Of a stretch of DNA of 64,000 nt, positions 53,985 through 62,503 are shown in pieces. This DNA is from Sinorhizobium sp. B11. GTDB lineage: Bacteria; Pseudomonadota; Alphaproteobacteria; Rhizobiales; Rhizobiaceae. The position numbers were made by a program, and so were the translations under genes. Numbering within the stretch: position 1 is the stretch's first letter; each line of letters starts with the position of its first letter. The notes below the pieces were generated by a model. That model saw only the letters and a list, made by a program, of their open reading frames with translations. It had not been told where the DNA came from and ran no database searches. The stretch is taken from assembly GCA_039725955.1 (NCBI GenBank), contig CP091034.1, positions 124,001-188,000 on the forward strand, written 5' to 3'.

Positions 53985-54928
53985 GCCGCCTTTCGCATGC
54001 GCGGGTCGATCGCCAGGTAGGAGAGATCGACGATGAAATTCATGACGATGACGAGGCCCGCGAAGAACAGCACGACATCCTGCATCACGATGATGTCGCG
54101 CTGCGACAAGGCTTGTAAGGCAAGCCGTCCGAGACCCGGCAGATTGAAGACGTTTTCGACCAGAACTGCGCCGGCAACGAGAAAAGTGAATTGCAGCCCG
54201 AGAATGGTCAGGATCGGCACCAGCGCATTCGGCACGACGTGCCGCCACAGCACCGTGCTGCGCGACAGCCCCTTGGCGACGGCAGTGCGCGCGAAATCCT
54301 CGTGCATGGTGTCGAGCACGGCGGAGCGCGCCACGCGGGTCAGCACGCCGGCTTGCGGCAGGGCGAGTGCGACAGCGGGCATCAATAAGGCCTGCAATGC
54401 CGGCAGAAGTCCGGCATCCCACCCGGGAAAACCACCTGCCGGCATCAGACCGAGCGTGGTGGAAAACAGGATGATAAGCAGCAGCGCCACCCAGAAGGCC
54501 GGCACGGCGATGCTGATCTGCGAGAAGACGGTGGCGATCGCATCGACGATCCCGCCACGTCGCGCCGCCGCCAGCACGCCGAGCGGCAATGCGATCACCA
54601 CTGAGAGGACGATGGCAATCATCGCAAGCGGCAGCGTCACCGCCAGCCGCTCGACGATCAGCCCGGCGACAGGTACGCCATAGGTATAGGATTGCCCGAG
54701 ATTGCCGGAGAAGACGCCGGCGAGCCATTGGCCATAGCGAATGAGCAGTGGCTGGTCGAGGCCGAGTTCGTGGCGCAGTGCCGCCAGTGTTTCGGGACTG
54801 GCCGACGTGCCGAGCATGATCGACGCGGGATCGCCGGGCAGAAGGTCCATGACGGCGAAGATCACCAGGGACACGACGAGAAGGGTGATGGCTAGACCGG
54901 CGAGGCGGCGGGAAAGCAGTGCGATCAT
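53981..54928 (-). CDS. Peptide/opine-type ABC transporter permease (DppB-like)
   Basis: A 315-residue DppB-type permease with the usual start MIALLSRRLAGLAITLLVVSLVIFAVMDLLPGDPA. The EAA loop is FARTAVAKGLSRSTVLWRHVVPNALVPILTILG, and NVFNLPGLGRLALQAL follows. It pairs with the DppC-like gene (4-base overlap) and follows the binding protein gene after 39 bases. No ATPase gene is present in this cluster. Confidence 0.93.
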   Translation of the reverse strand: MIALLSRRLAGLAITLLVVSLVIFAVMDLLPGDPASIMLGTSASPETLAALRHELGLDQPLLIRYGQWLAGVFSGNLGQSYTYGVPVAGLIVERLAVTLPLAMIAIVLSVVIALPLGVLAAARRGGIVDAIATVFSQISIAVPAFWVALLLIILFSTTLGLMPAGGFPGWDAGLLPALQALLMPAVALALPQAGVLTRVARSAVLDTMHEDFARTAVAKGLSRSTVLWRHVVPNALVPILTILGLQFTFLVAGAVLVENVFNLPGLGRLALQALSQRDIIVMQDVVLFFAGLVIVMNFIVDLSYLAIDPRMRKAA

Positions 54929-54967
54929 ATCGTCTTCATCACCCTGTCCGCCGCCCGCATCAGCAGT

Positions 54968-56497
54968 TTATTCGTCCCAGGAAACATTGCTGAGAACGTT
55001 GGAGGGGATCGGCTCGTTCTCCCACAGGCCCTTCAGCTTCTTGTCCCAGACACCGAGCTTGGGCATGACGAAGAGATAGAGCGCCGGCACGTCCTCGGCG
55101 AGGATCTTCTGGGCTTCGCCATAGATCTTGGCCTGTTCCGATGGATCGGCCGTCTCCTGCACCTTCTTCATCAGGTCATTGAAGGCCGGATTCTTGTAAT
55201 TGAAGTAATAGGGATCGCGCGAATAGATATCGATGTCCATCGGTTCGGCATGGGCGACGATGGTCATGTCGTAGTCACGGCTGGTCATGACATCCTTCAC
55301 CCATTTCGCCGGAAATTCGGTGGGCTCGATATTAACAGTCACACCGATCTCGGCCAACATCGCCTGCATGACCTGTGCGCTGCGCGGGGCGTAGGCCATC
55401 TGCGGCGATTTGATCGTGAAAGTGAAGCCGTTGGGATAGCCGGCCTCGGTTAGCAGCGCCTTCGCCTTCTCGACATTATAGGGCAGTACGCCGGTCATAT
55501 CCTGATAGCCCGGATCGTTCGGCGTATAGTGACTGCCGATCGCCGTACCGAGACCGGACCAGGCACCATCGATGACAGTCTGGCGGTCGATCGCCATCAT
55601 CAGCGCCTGGCGTACGCGCTTGTCGTCGAACGGCTTGCGCGCATTGTTCATGCCGGCAACGACCTTGAGCTCGGTATTGCCGACCTTGGTCGCAAGACGC
55701 GCGTCGCCATCGAAGGAGCTCATCAGCTCCGGTGCGGCAAATTCCGGAAAGGCGTCGAGATCGCCGGATTTCAGTGCTGCTGCCTGTGCCTGAGGATCGT
55801 TGATGAAGCGGAAGGTCACCTTCTCGAGCTTGGCCGCGCCATCCTTGTTCCAGTAGTCGGCATTCTTGATGAGTTCCACGTGGTCGCCCTTGGCCCAGGT
55901 GGAGAATTTGAACGGCCCGGTGCCGACAGGCGTGGTCTTGTCGTCGGCCGCAGACTTCGGACCGACCATGATCGAGGCCGGCCAGCCGAGCCAGTAGATC
56001 AGGCTGCCGGTCGGGCTGGAAAGATGCAGCACCAGCGTCTCGGCATCGGGCGTTTCGATGGAGGCGATCGAGGCGAAGAAGCGCTTCTGCGGATTGACCG
56101 AATCCTTGCCGCGGGCGCGGTCGAGGGCGAATTTGGCGGCGGTGGAATCGAAGGCCTCGCCATCGTGGAATTTGACACTGGTCTGCAGCTTGAACGTATA
56201 GGTCAGGCCATCGGGGGAAATGTCCCAGCTTTTGGCGAGTTGCGGCTGCACCTTGCCGGTCTCGTCGATGCTGACCAGCCCTTCGAAGATGTTTTGCCAG
56301 GTCACCTGGCCGATGGCGACAGGTGCGGCAATCGTCGGGTCGAGTCCAGCAGGCTCGACGCTCATGCCGAGATTGAGCGTTGTTTTGGCGGCTTCGGCGG
56401 GTGTCAGCGCCAGCATCATGATGCCGGCTGAAAGCGCGACACCCATGGAAAGACGCCGCATGAGACGCGCTGACGGCGCGAGCGAAACCTTGATCAT
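54968..56497 (-). CDS. Family 5 ABC transporter substrate-binding protein (peptide/amide type)
   Basis: A 509-residue periplasmic binding protein. The signal peptide (MGVALSAGIMMLALTPAEAA) is followed by LNLGMSVEPAGLDPTIAAPVAIGQVTWQNIFEGLVSIDETG and the family signature AKSWDISPDGLTYTFKLQTSVKFHDGEAFDS. VGTGPFKFSTWAKGDHVELIKN is also typical. The cognate permeases are directly downstream and the LysR regulator directly upstream. The ligand is unknown; co-localised amidase and P1 peptidase genes suggest a peptide or amide. Confidence 0.92.
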   Translation of the reverse strand: MIKVSLAPSARLMRRLSMGVALSAGIMMLALTPAEAAKTTLNLGMSVEPAGLDPTIAAPVAIGQVTWQNIFEGLVSIDETGKVQPQLAKSWDISPDGLTYTFKLQTSVKFHDGEAFDSTAAKFALDRARGKDSVNPQKRFFASIASIETPDAETLVLHLSSPTGSLIYWLGWPASIMVGPKSAADDKTTPVGTGPFKFSTWAKGDHVELIKNADYWNKDGAAKLEKVTFRFINDPQAQAAALKSGDLDAFPEFAAPELMSSFDGDARLATKVGNTELKVVAGMNNARKPFDDKRVRQALMMAIDRQTVIDGAWSGLGTAIGSHYTPNDPGYQDMTGVLPYNVEKAKALLTEAGYPNGFTFTIKSPQMAYAPRSAQVMQAMLAEIGVTVNIEPTEFPAKWVKDVMTSRDYDMTIVAHAEPMDIDIYSRDPYYFNYKNPAFNDLMKKVQETADPSEQAKIYGEAQKILAEDVPALYLFVMPKLGVWDKKLKGLWENEPIPSNVLSNVSWDE

Positions 56498-56567
56498 CCT
56501 GTTCCCCTGTCTGGCTCCGCTGCTTGGCAGATCCCTTTTGCGAGTAGAGTGGCACTACGAGGGTGCA

Positions 56568-56614
56568 CACACAATGACGATTTTGTGTGCTCAGTGTAGC
56601 CGAAAAAGCTACAC
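56568..56614. promoter_or_regulatory. Two inverted repeats upstream of the binding protein gene, candidate LysR sites
   Basis: Two perfect 7-base inverted repeats lie side by side in the LysR/binding-protein gap: CACACAA (56568-56574) with TTGTGTG (56583-56589), and GTGTAGC (56594-56600) with GCTACAC (56608-56614). LysR regulators usually bind dyads of this kind near target promoters. The assignment is inference. Confidence 0.5.
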
Positions 56615-56654
56615 AGTAATTTCTGATCTGATGCAAGCCCGCGGGCCTTACTCT

Positions 56655-57569
56655 TTATTGACCGCCCTTGCTGTTCGACCGCTCACGCATGAAGCGTTCG
56701 ATGAAATCGAGAAGTTTCGTTGCAGCAAAGGAAAGCTGCCGGTCAGGCGCCACACAGAGATCCACATGAGTGCGAATGCCGGTCTTGCCGGCAAGCGGAA
56801 TGGCTGAAAGCTGGCCGGCCTCGATCTCGCGGCGAACGGTCAGTGCCGGCAGCAGCGTCACGGCTGCGCCGCTCAGAACCAGCTCCTTCAGCATCTCCAG
56901 CGAACTCGTCACGAACACCGGATCGAGGCTCAGCCCTTCCTTCTCGAAGAGCGCGTCGAAAGCTTGGCGGAAACCAAAGGATTGATCGGGCAGTGCCAGA
57001 GCGTAGTCGGCGAGCTCCTTGAGCGGAATATCCTGGCGTGATGCTGCCGGGTGGTTTGGCGCTGTGATAAGATCGTAAGTGATCTCCGAACGCAGCCGCA
57101 CCTTGGTACCCGACATTGGCGGCGCAAACAGGGTCACCGCAATATCGGCCTCGGCGCTGTTGACCGCTTCGACTGCGGCCCGTGCGCTGGTGATCGTCAC
57201 GGCAAAACGCAGCTTGGGATATTTCAGGCTGAATTCTGCCAGCGCCGGCGCAAGCAGATTGGCAACGGTCGCGCCGTTCGCGTAAATGTTGACGCGCCCG
57301 CGCTGTAGCCCCTTCAGGTCTTCGATCAGCTGCTGCACATGGTCGAGCTCGCGCAGCGTCCGACCCGCACGGGCCGCCAGCAGCTCGCCCGCCGCCGTCA
57401 GCTTCACGCCACGCGCGCTGCGTTCCACCAGCGGCGCACCGAAATGATATTCGAGGTTCTCGATCTGCCGGCTGATGGCCGTCGGGGCGACATTCAGGTT
57501 TTCGGCCGCCTGACGCATGGAGTTGGTTCGCACCAGCTCGTCAAAATACATCAGCGCCCGAATCTGCAT
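56655..57569 (-). CDS. LysR-family transcriptional regulator
   Basis: A 304-residue regulator. The N-terminal HTH (about 1-60) reads MQIRALMYFDELVRTNSMRQAAENLNVAPTAISRQIENLEYHFGAPLVERSARGVKLTAAGELL. The C-terminal ligand domain (about 90-295) has ANGATVANLLAPALAEFSLKYPKLRF. It lies between the P1 peptidase gene (46 bases upstream) and the binding protein gene on the same strand. It probably controls the transporter and the two hydrolases in response to the imported compound. Confidence 0.92.
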   Translation of the reverse strand: MQIRALMYFDELVRTNSMRQAAENLNVAPTAISRQIENLEYHFGAPLVERSARGVKLTAAGELLAARAGRTLRELDHVQQLIEDLKGLQRGRVNIYANGATVANLLAPALAEFSLKYPKLRFAVTITSARAAVEAVNSAEADIAVTLFAPPMSGTKVRLRSEITYDLITAPNHPAASRQDIPLKELADYALALPDQSFGFRQAFDALFEKEGLSLDPVFVTSSLEMLKELVLSGAAVTLLPALTVRREIEAGQLSAIPLAGKTGIRTHVDLCVAPDRQLSFAATKLLDFIERFMRERSNSKGGQ

Positions 57570-57614
57570 TTACCTGTTCTCCGCCGTCAGGCTCAGTTTT
57601 CGTAGTCTAGGTAA

Positions 57615-58610
57615 TCAATGTCCGGCCGCATAGCGGTCGCGCCATGCAGGCAGCGCGCTCGGCACCGGAAGCGCCGTTGCTTCGTAGACCCCGCGCGCAA
57701 TCGCCCGCGCCATCACGATCCCCGCCAGATGGCACAATTCCATCAGGCTTGCCATGTCGTTGCGCTTCTGTTTGCCGGTGGAGGCTGCAAAAATCGTGTC
57801 GCCGTCGAGTGGCAGGTGGGCTGGCAGGACCGCGCGGGCCAGTCCGTCATGGGCGGCAATGGAAAGCCGGTGCGCTTCCGCCTTGATGAGCGACGCGTCG
57901 GTGACAACCGCGCCGATCGTCGTGGCTGTCGTTTTCACGCTCTTGAGCCGCAATCGATGATCGATTTCCGTGGGCATGCCGAGCCCGCCGAATTCATTAT
58001 TCTGCTCGAATGGGGCCGCCCAGAAATGCGGGCCTTCGCCGATAGTCGCCGTGCCCACAGCGTTGACGGCAACGATTGCCGCGATGCGATGCCCGGTGCT
58101 GCTGACTGCACTTGCCGAGCCAAGGCCGCCCTTGAAGGTAGCAGTCGTTGCACCCGTGCCGGCTCCAACCGTGCCGAGATCAAACGCACCCTTGCGTGCG
58201 GCCCTCGCGGCCTCATAGCCCATTTCGCGGTAAGGCGAATGTATGCCCCAACCCTTGTCGCCGCCATTCAGCAGATCCATCAGGATCGCCTGCGGTACGA
58301 TCGGGATACGAACCGGGCCGACTTGGAATCCGCGCCCCATCTCGCGCAATGCCGCCTGCACGCCGCCCGCCGCATCGAGACCGAAGGCCGATCCGCCCGA
58401 CAGTACGAAGGCGTCGACGGCATCGACGACCATGGAGGGATCGAGCAGCGCCGTATCGCGCCCGCCTGGTGCGCCGCCAAGCACGCTGCCGGAGGCAACT
58501 GCCGGCTCATCGAAAATGATAGTCGTGACACCGGAGCCAAGCGGCAGGTCGGTTGCGTGACCGACGGAGACGCCTTCGATATCGGTGAGGAGATTGAGAA
58601 GATCGGACAA
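57615..58610 (-). CDS. P1-family (DmpA-type) peptidase
   Basis: A 331-residue member of the P1/S58 family of self-processing N-terminal nucleophile peptidases. Family text: LTDIEGVSVGHATDLPLGSGVTTIIFDEPAVAS, LSGGSAFGLDAAGGVQ and GAGTGATTATFKGGLGSAS. The self-cleavage region is probably LKSVKTTATTIGAVVTDASL (Thr nucleophile, about residue 231-235), an inference. Relatives release N-terminal D- or beta-amino acids or simple amides. Its operon with an importer and an amidase suggests degradation of an unusual peptide or amide. Confidence 0.9.
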   Translation of the reverse strand: MSDLLNLLTDIEGVSVGHATDLPLGSGVTTIIFDEPAVASGSVLGGAPGGRDTALLDPSMVVDAVDAFVLSGGSAFGLDAAGGVQAALREMGRGFQVGPVRIPIVPQAILMDLLNGGDKGWGIHSPYREMGYEAARAARKGAFDLGTVGAGTGATTATFKGGLGSASAVSSTGHRIAAIVAVNAVGTATIGEGPHFWAAPFEQNNEFGGLGMPTEIDHRLRLKSVKTTATTIGAVVTDASLIKAEAHRLSIAAHDGLARAVLPAHLPLDGDTIFAASTGKQKRNDMASLMELCHLAGIVMARAIARGVYEATALPVPSALPAWRDRYAAGH

Positions 58611-58681
58611 GCGCGGCTCCTGTCTTGAGGGAAGCGCGCCGATAGGAAGTCAAATGCCCTCAAAAAACAAGATGGGCAAAA

Positions 58682-58711
58682 ACAAGACCGGCCCGTTTTG
58701 CCGGGCCGGTC
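58682..58711 (-). terminator. Rho-independent terminator after the 64-residue protein gene
   Basis: A 10-bp stem GACCGGCCCG / CGGGCCGGTC with a 6-base loop, followed on the minus strand by TTGTTTTTGCCC. It lies 37 bases after the stop at 58748 and isolates this gene from the P1 peptidase operon. Confidence 0.8.
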
Positions 58712-58747
58712 GGAAATCCTCTGATAGTATTAAAGCCGCGTTCTGCG

Positions 58748-58942
58748 TCAGGCATGAAGGGGCTTCGGGTGGCGGCGGGTCATCAGATCGTGAATGGCCA
58801 GCTTCACCTCGGCGGGCGAGCTGAAATGCTGCTCGTCGAGGTCATGGACATGGAATTTGACGGCGATGAATTTCAGCCGGTCTTCATCCGGAATGACGAT
58901 CCCAACAGGGATGCCTGCATATTCGATAACTTCTTTTTTCAT
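58748..58942 (-). CDS. Small hypothetical protein
   Basis: A 64-residue protein beginning MKKEVIEYAGIPVGIVIPDEDRLKF. The ATG at 58942 follows AGGAG at a good distance. The sequence is mixed alpha/beta in look (FIAVKFHVHDLDEQHFSSPAEVKLAIHDLMTRRH), with several His, and lacks membrane segments. I do not recognise the family. It has its own terminator and probably its own promoter. Confidence 0.72.
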   Translation of the reverse strand: MKKEVIEYAGIPVGIVIPDEDRLKFIAVKFHVHDLDEQHFSSPAEVKLAIHDLMTRRHPKPLHA

Positions 58943-59464
58943 TACATAGAACTCCTGCCGCGCGGATGCGCAGGCTATGGCGAATTGACTTGTCTGGTAC
59001 CGTTGAAAGGGGGACGATCGTCACATTCGACAGTTCGGGCGGGAGAGCGCGCCCGGACGGTCATTGCCAAGCACAGATCGCCCAAGGACTCGTGCGAGAA
59101 TTTCGATATCAATCATGTCTCGATCCTTATGTTGGCGTTGCACTTGCATGATCCCGGAAGAGCCCGGGACCCGTTGAAGCCATCTTTATAGTCTACAAAC
59201 TTAGTAGAAAATAGCCGATAGCCTATAAGAAACATATTCCGAAACGTGTCAAAATATCGACGATCCGAAAAATTTCATTCCATCACATCCCGGTTTCTAG
59301 AAAGAATTCTATCACGCTTTCGTGCAACCCGTGTGACGGTTCGAGGGTCTCTCGTCATCGCCGAGGCAGAGATAGGAAGTCTGTCTGATTCCGGCAATGG
59401 GACATCTGGTCAAAAATCGGAAAGCCTCGAAAAGACCGAATTGGTTAACGGCCGAACCTCCCGC
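58943..59464. other. Long intergenic region with AT-rich part; only a possible tiny ORF
   Basis: The region lies between the 64-residue protein gene and the end of the fusion gene. The right half (about 59180-59330) is clearly more AT-rich than its surroundings. A short stem TCCCGG / CCGGGA lies at about 59152-59169. Apart from the small minus-strand ORF listed separately, no gene is supported. Confidence 0.4.
59021..59116 (-). CDS. Possible 31-residue small protein
   Basis: A short open frame beginning MIDIEILARVLGRSVLGN and ending in a Cys-containing tail (SRPNCRM). The ATG at 59116 is preceded by AGGATCGAGAC, a good ribosome-binding sequence. It lies 78 bases upstream of the 64-residue protein gene on the same strand and could be a leader or small gene. 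There is no homology evidence; it may be chance. Confidence 0.25.
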   Translation of the reverse strand: MIDIEILARVLGRSVLGNDRPGALSRPNCRM

Positions 59465-62392
59465 CTACCAGCCTTCTGCAAGCACCTTTTCCAGCATGTT
59501 TGCGAAGAAATCGGCGCTTCCTTCGGTCAGGCAGAGCGGCGGCTTGATCTTCAACACATTCAGGTGATCGCCCGTCGGCTGCATGATGACGCCGAGTTCC
59601 AGAAGCCGGTCGCAGATCGCCGCCGTCTCCTCGGTCGCCGGCTCCAGCGTCACTCTGTCGCGCACGAATTCGAGGCCGAGATAGAGGCCCATGCCATGCA
59701 CTGCGCCCACGATCGGGTAACTGTCGATCAGTGCCGCCAGCCGTGCCTTCAGATGGTCGCCTACCTCACGGGCATTGTCCTGCAATCGCTCCTCGGCCAT
59801 AACGTCGAGAACGGTCATGCCGGCAACGCAACTGACCGGGCTTCCGCCGGACGAAGAGAAGAAATAGCCTTCCTTTTCCAGCGAAGCGGCAATCTCCTTC
59901 GTCGTGATGACGGCGCCGAGCGGATGGCCGTCGCCCATGCCCTTGGCGATGGTGATGATATCGGGCACGACGCCCTGCTGCTCGAAACCCCAGAAATAAT
60001 GGCCGAGCCGTCCATAGCCCACCTGCACCTCGTCGGCGATGCAGAGCCCGCCGCGCTCGCGCACCTGCCGATAGATTTCCGTCAGATAGCCGTCGGGCAG
60101 GGGTATGCCACCGGCATTGCCGTATACGGATTCGGCAATGAAGCCGGCCAGTCCCTCGCCCTTGGCATCGATAGCCTCCAGCACAGGCGTCACGGTGCCG
60201 AGATAATCCACAGTCGACTCCGGCCCGCGGAACTGGCCGCGATAGGTATTGGGCGAAACGACGGCATGAACCCAGTCCGGCCTTGTCGTCAGCGCTTGCG
60301 GATTGTCTGCGATGGAGGTGGAGACTGCGTCGCTCGCCACCGACCAGCCATGGTAACCTTCCAGCAGGCATAGCATGTTGCGTTGGCCGCTATGCGCCCA
60401 GGCAAGCCGCAGCGCCAGATCATTGGCTTCCGAACCGCTATTGACGAGGAACACGGCATCCATCCCGTCGGGCGCCAGCGATGCGAGGCTCTCGGAGAAT
60501 TCCGCGACTGCGGCATAGTGGAAGCGTGAGTTGGTGTTCAGCATCAGCCATTGCTGGCTGATCGCTTCCGCCATGCGTGGATGACCATGGCCGAGGATCG
60601 TGACATTGTTGACCATGTCGAGATAGGCGCGTCCCTCGATATCGAAGAGATGCTCCTTCCAGCCGCGCTCGATCCGTGGCGGATGCGCATAATAATTCTT
60701 CTGCGGACTGGCGAAATGCGCCCGCCGCAGTTCGAGAAGAGCCGATGTTTCAGGTTTTGGCGCATCGGCGCCCGGACCAATCAGCACTGAAGGCGAGGGG
60801 CAGAGCGCGGACCACGCTTCGGCTTGTTCCGGCGTGGCAAAGAGTGGCGGTTCGAAGCCAGCGATGCTGCAAAGCTGCAGGCGCAATCCGCCGAGCGAAG
60901 ACGTCTCGCCGGAGACCGTACCGAGTGTTTGACCAGCGGCGATCTCGCTTCCATCCTCGACGGAAAGGTCGATGCCATCGATGTGTAGTTTCATGTCCCC
61001 GCCGGTGAGGACGAGATGCTGGTCGTACCAGGTGATCCGACCGGCAAAGGGTGCAGCAACGACGCTGCTGGCTGCGAGGCAGACATCCATATGTAGCGCA
61101 TAGGTTGCCTGGGCTTTTGCATGGTGCAGGCCGGCGCGGGACAGGCGATATTCACCGTAGCGGGTTGCCGCGGTTCCCGATTCCGCCGCTGCGCGCGCAA
61201 GCAGACGCCAGTCCATGTCGGCCGCCAGCCAGTTGCCGTCGGAAAAATGCGGGCTCTGCACGCCGAGATCGACATAGGCAATCGACGCGGGATCGATCTC
61301 TGGCAGGAGCGGCTGCCAGTCTGCCGTATCGACATCGGCAATATGAAGACCGGCTGTTTTCAGGATGGCCGCTTCCATCAGTTCGAACGGCACGGACATT
61401 GCCGTATCGAAGATGTGCCGTTCGCCCTCCAGATTTCCTCTGACATAATCATTGTCGGGATCGATCGAGATCTGCTGTTCGCTGCTGGCGACGAGGATGA
61501 CGGCGCGGGCCACGATGAGCGGCCAGAGTGCCTTCAGCTCTTCCTCGATCAACGGGTAAATCTCGTGATAGGCCTTCACCGCCGGCAGGATGTGAAAGGG
61601 ATCGCCATCTGCCTGATGCAGCAGAGAGGCACAGGTCACGGCAAGGTCGCCGACCAGCCAGCCGCGAATGATGTCGCCGAAGTCGATCACACCATCGGGA
61701 ACAGGCCGCCCATGCGCATCGGGACGGCTGACGACATTGTCATCCGTCACGTCATGATGAACCGCCTGAAGCCGCAGCGACGGAGCAAGTGGCTGGATGC
61801 GGCGCACGGCCATGACCATCGTCTTCGCGATCCTGTCACGAGCGGCGCTGTCGCTAATGGAGGACAACAACTGCACGGCCACGGGTCCGGCGCGGCGCAA
61901 ATCCCATTGCAGGCTGCGGTCCAGTCCCGGATGGGTGAAATCGGCAAGTGCTGCCGCCAATCTCGCGCAGAGCGCGCCGAGGGCAGCGACCGAGGCCGGC
62001 GCCAGATAGGCGCGGTGCGTCAGGCCATCTCCTTCGAGAAATTCGAGCAGCCGGACCTGGTAATCCTGCTCTCGCACACTGACGGGGACGATCTCGTGGC
62101 CCTCGGTGGAAGCCATCACGTTTGGAACACGTGGCGCATCCGCCTTGGCGCGCAGATGACGAAGCGCCGCATTCTGCGCTTCGAGCTCCTGGGTCTCGTA
62201 GGCGGCATGGCAGATCTTCAGCACATAGCGGCCGTCTTCCGTGTCGAGCCGGTAATTGCGATCCTGCTGGCTGCCGAGCTCCGACAGCGTGCCGGAAAGC
62301 CCGTAATGAGTAAGGAGGATATCCGCGGCCTCGGAAGCGGTAACATCGGGGCGCGGTAGCGCCATGCGGTCAAGAAGCGCTTCGTCGGTCAT
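59465..62392 (-). CDS. Fusion protein: APH-type kinase, M23/lipoyl-like domain, class III PLP aminotransferase/phospho-lyase
   Basis: A 975-residue protein from ATG 62392, preceded by GGAGGGG. Residues about 25-330 are an aminoglycoside-phosphotransferase/homoserine-kinase-like domain with VHHDVTDDNVV (about 211) and VIDFGDIIRG (about 236). Residues about 440-525 resemble an M23/lipoyl-type beta domain (APFAGRITWYDQHLVLTGG ... LHIDGIDLSVEDGSEIAAGQTLGTVSG), without a clear zinc set. Residues about 550-975 are a class III aminotransferase fold with the PLP lysine in TIAKGMGDGHPLGAV (about 820) and IADEVQVGYGR. The ends resemble hydroxylysine/ethanolamine kinases and the AGXT2L-type phospho-lyases, so one protein may phosphorylate and then eliminate. 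The exact substrate is unknown. Confidence 0.9.
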   Translation of the reverse strand: MTDEALLDRMALPRPDVTASEAADILLTHYGLSGTLSELGSQQDRNYRLDTEDGRYVLKICHAAYETQELEAQNAALRHLRAKADAPRVPNVMASTEGHEIVPVSVREQDYQVRLLEFLEGDGLTHRAYLAPASVAALGALCARLAAALADFTHPGLDRSLQWDLRRAGPVAVQLLSSISDSAARDRIAKTMVMAVRRIQPLAPSLRLQAVHHDVTDDNVVSRPDAHGRPVPDGVIDFGDIIRGWLVGDLAVTCASLLHQADGDPFHILPAVKAYHEIYPLIEEELKALWPLIVARAVILVASSEQQISIDPDNDYVRGNLEGERHIFDTAMSVPFELMEAAILKTAGLHIADVDTADWQPLLPEIDPASIAYVDLGVQSPHFSDGNWLAADMDWRLLARAAAESGTAATRYGEYRLSRAGLHHAKAQATYALHMDVCLAASSVVAAPFAGRITWYDQHLVLTGGDMKLHIDGIDLSVEDGSEIAAGQTLGTVSGETSSLGGLRLQLCSIAGFEPPLFATPEQAEAWSALCPSPSVLIGPGADAPKPETSALLELRRAHFASPQKNYYAHPPRIERGWKEHLFDIEGRAYLDMVNNVTILGHGHPRMAEAISQQWLMLNTNSRFHYAAVAEFSESLASLAPDGMDAVFLVNSGSEANDLALRLAWAHSGQRNMLCLLEGYHGWSVASDAVSTSIADNPQALTTRPDWVHAVVSPNTYRGQFRGPESTVDYLGTVTPVLEAIDAKGEGLAGFIAESVYGNAGGIPLPDGYLTEIYRQVRERGGLCIADEVQVGYGRLGHYFWGFEQQGVVPDIITIAKGMGDGHPLGAVITTKEIAASLEKEGYFFSSSGGSPVSCVAGMTVLDVMAEERLQDNAREVGDHLKARLAALIDSYPIVGAVHGMGLYLGLEFVRDRVTLEPATEETAAICDRLLELGVIMQPTGDHLNVLKIKPPLCLTEGSADFFANMLEKVLAEGW

Positions 62393-62503
62393 GGCACCCC
62401 TCCGCGGCATGATTCGATTACCTAATGAAACAGATAATCAAGCACTTGCCGACAAGCAACGGAAGATTGTGCCAGCCGAGGATTGGAAGGAGGGGTCCTT
62501 GGT

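Noticed and set aside
52665..54020. 451-codon open frame on the plus strand
   Set aside because: Antisense to the amidase and DppC-like genes; Arg-rich shadow text.
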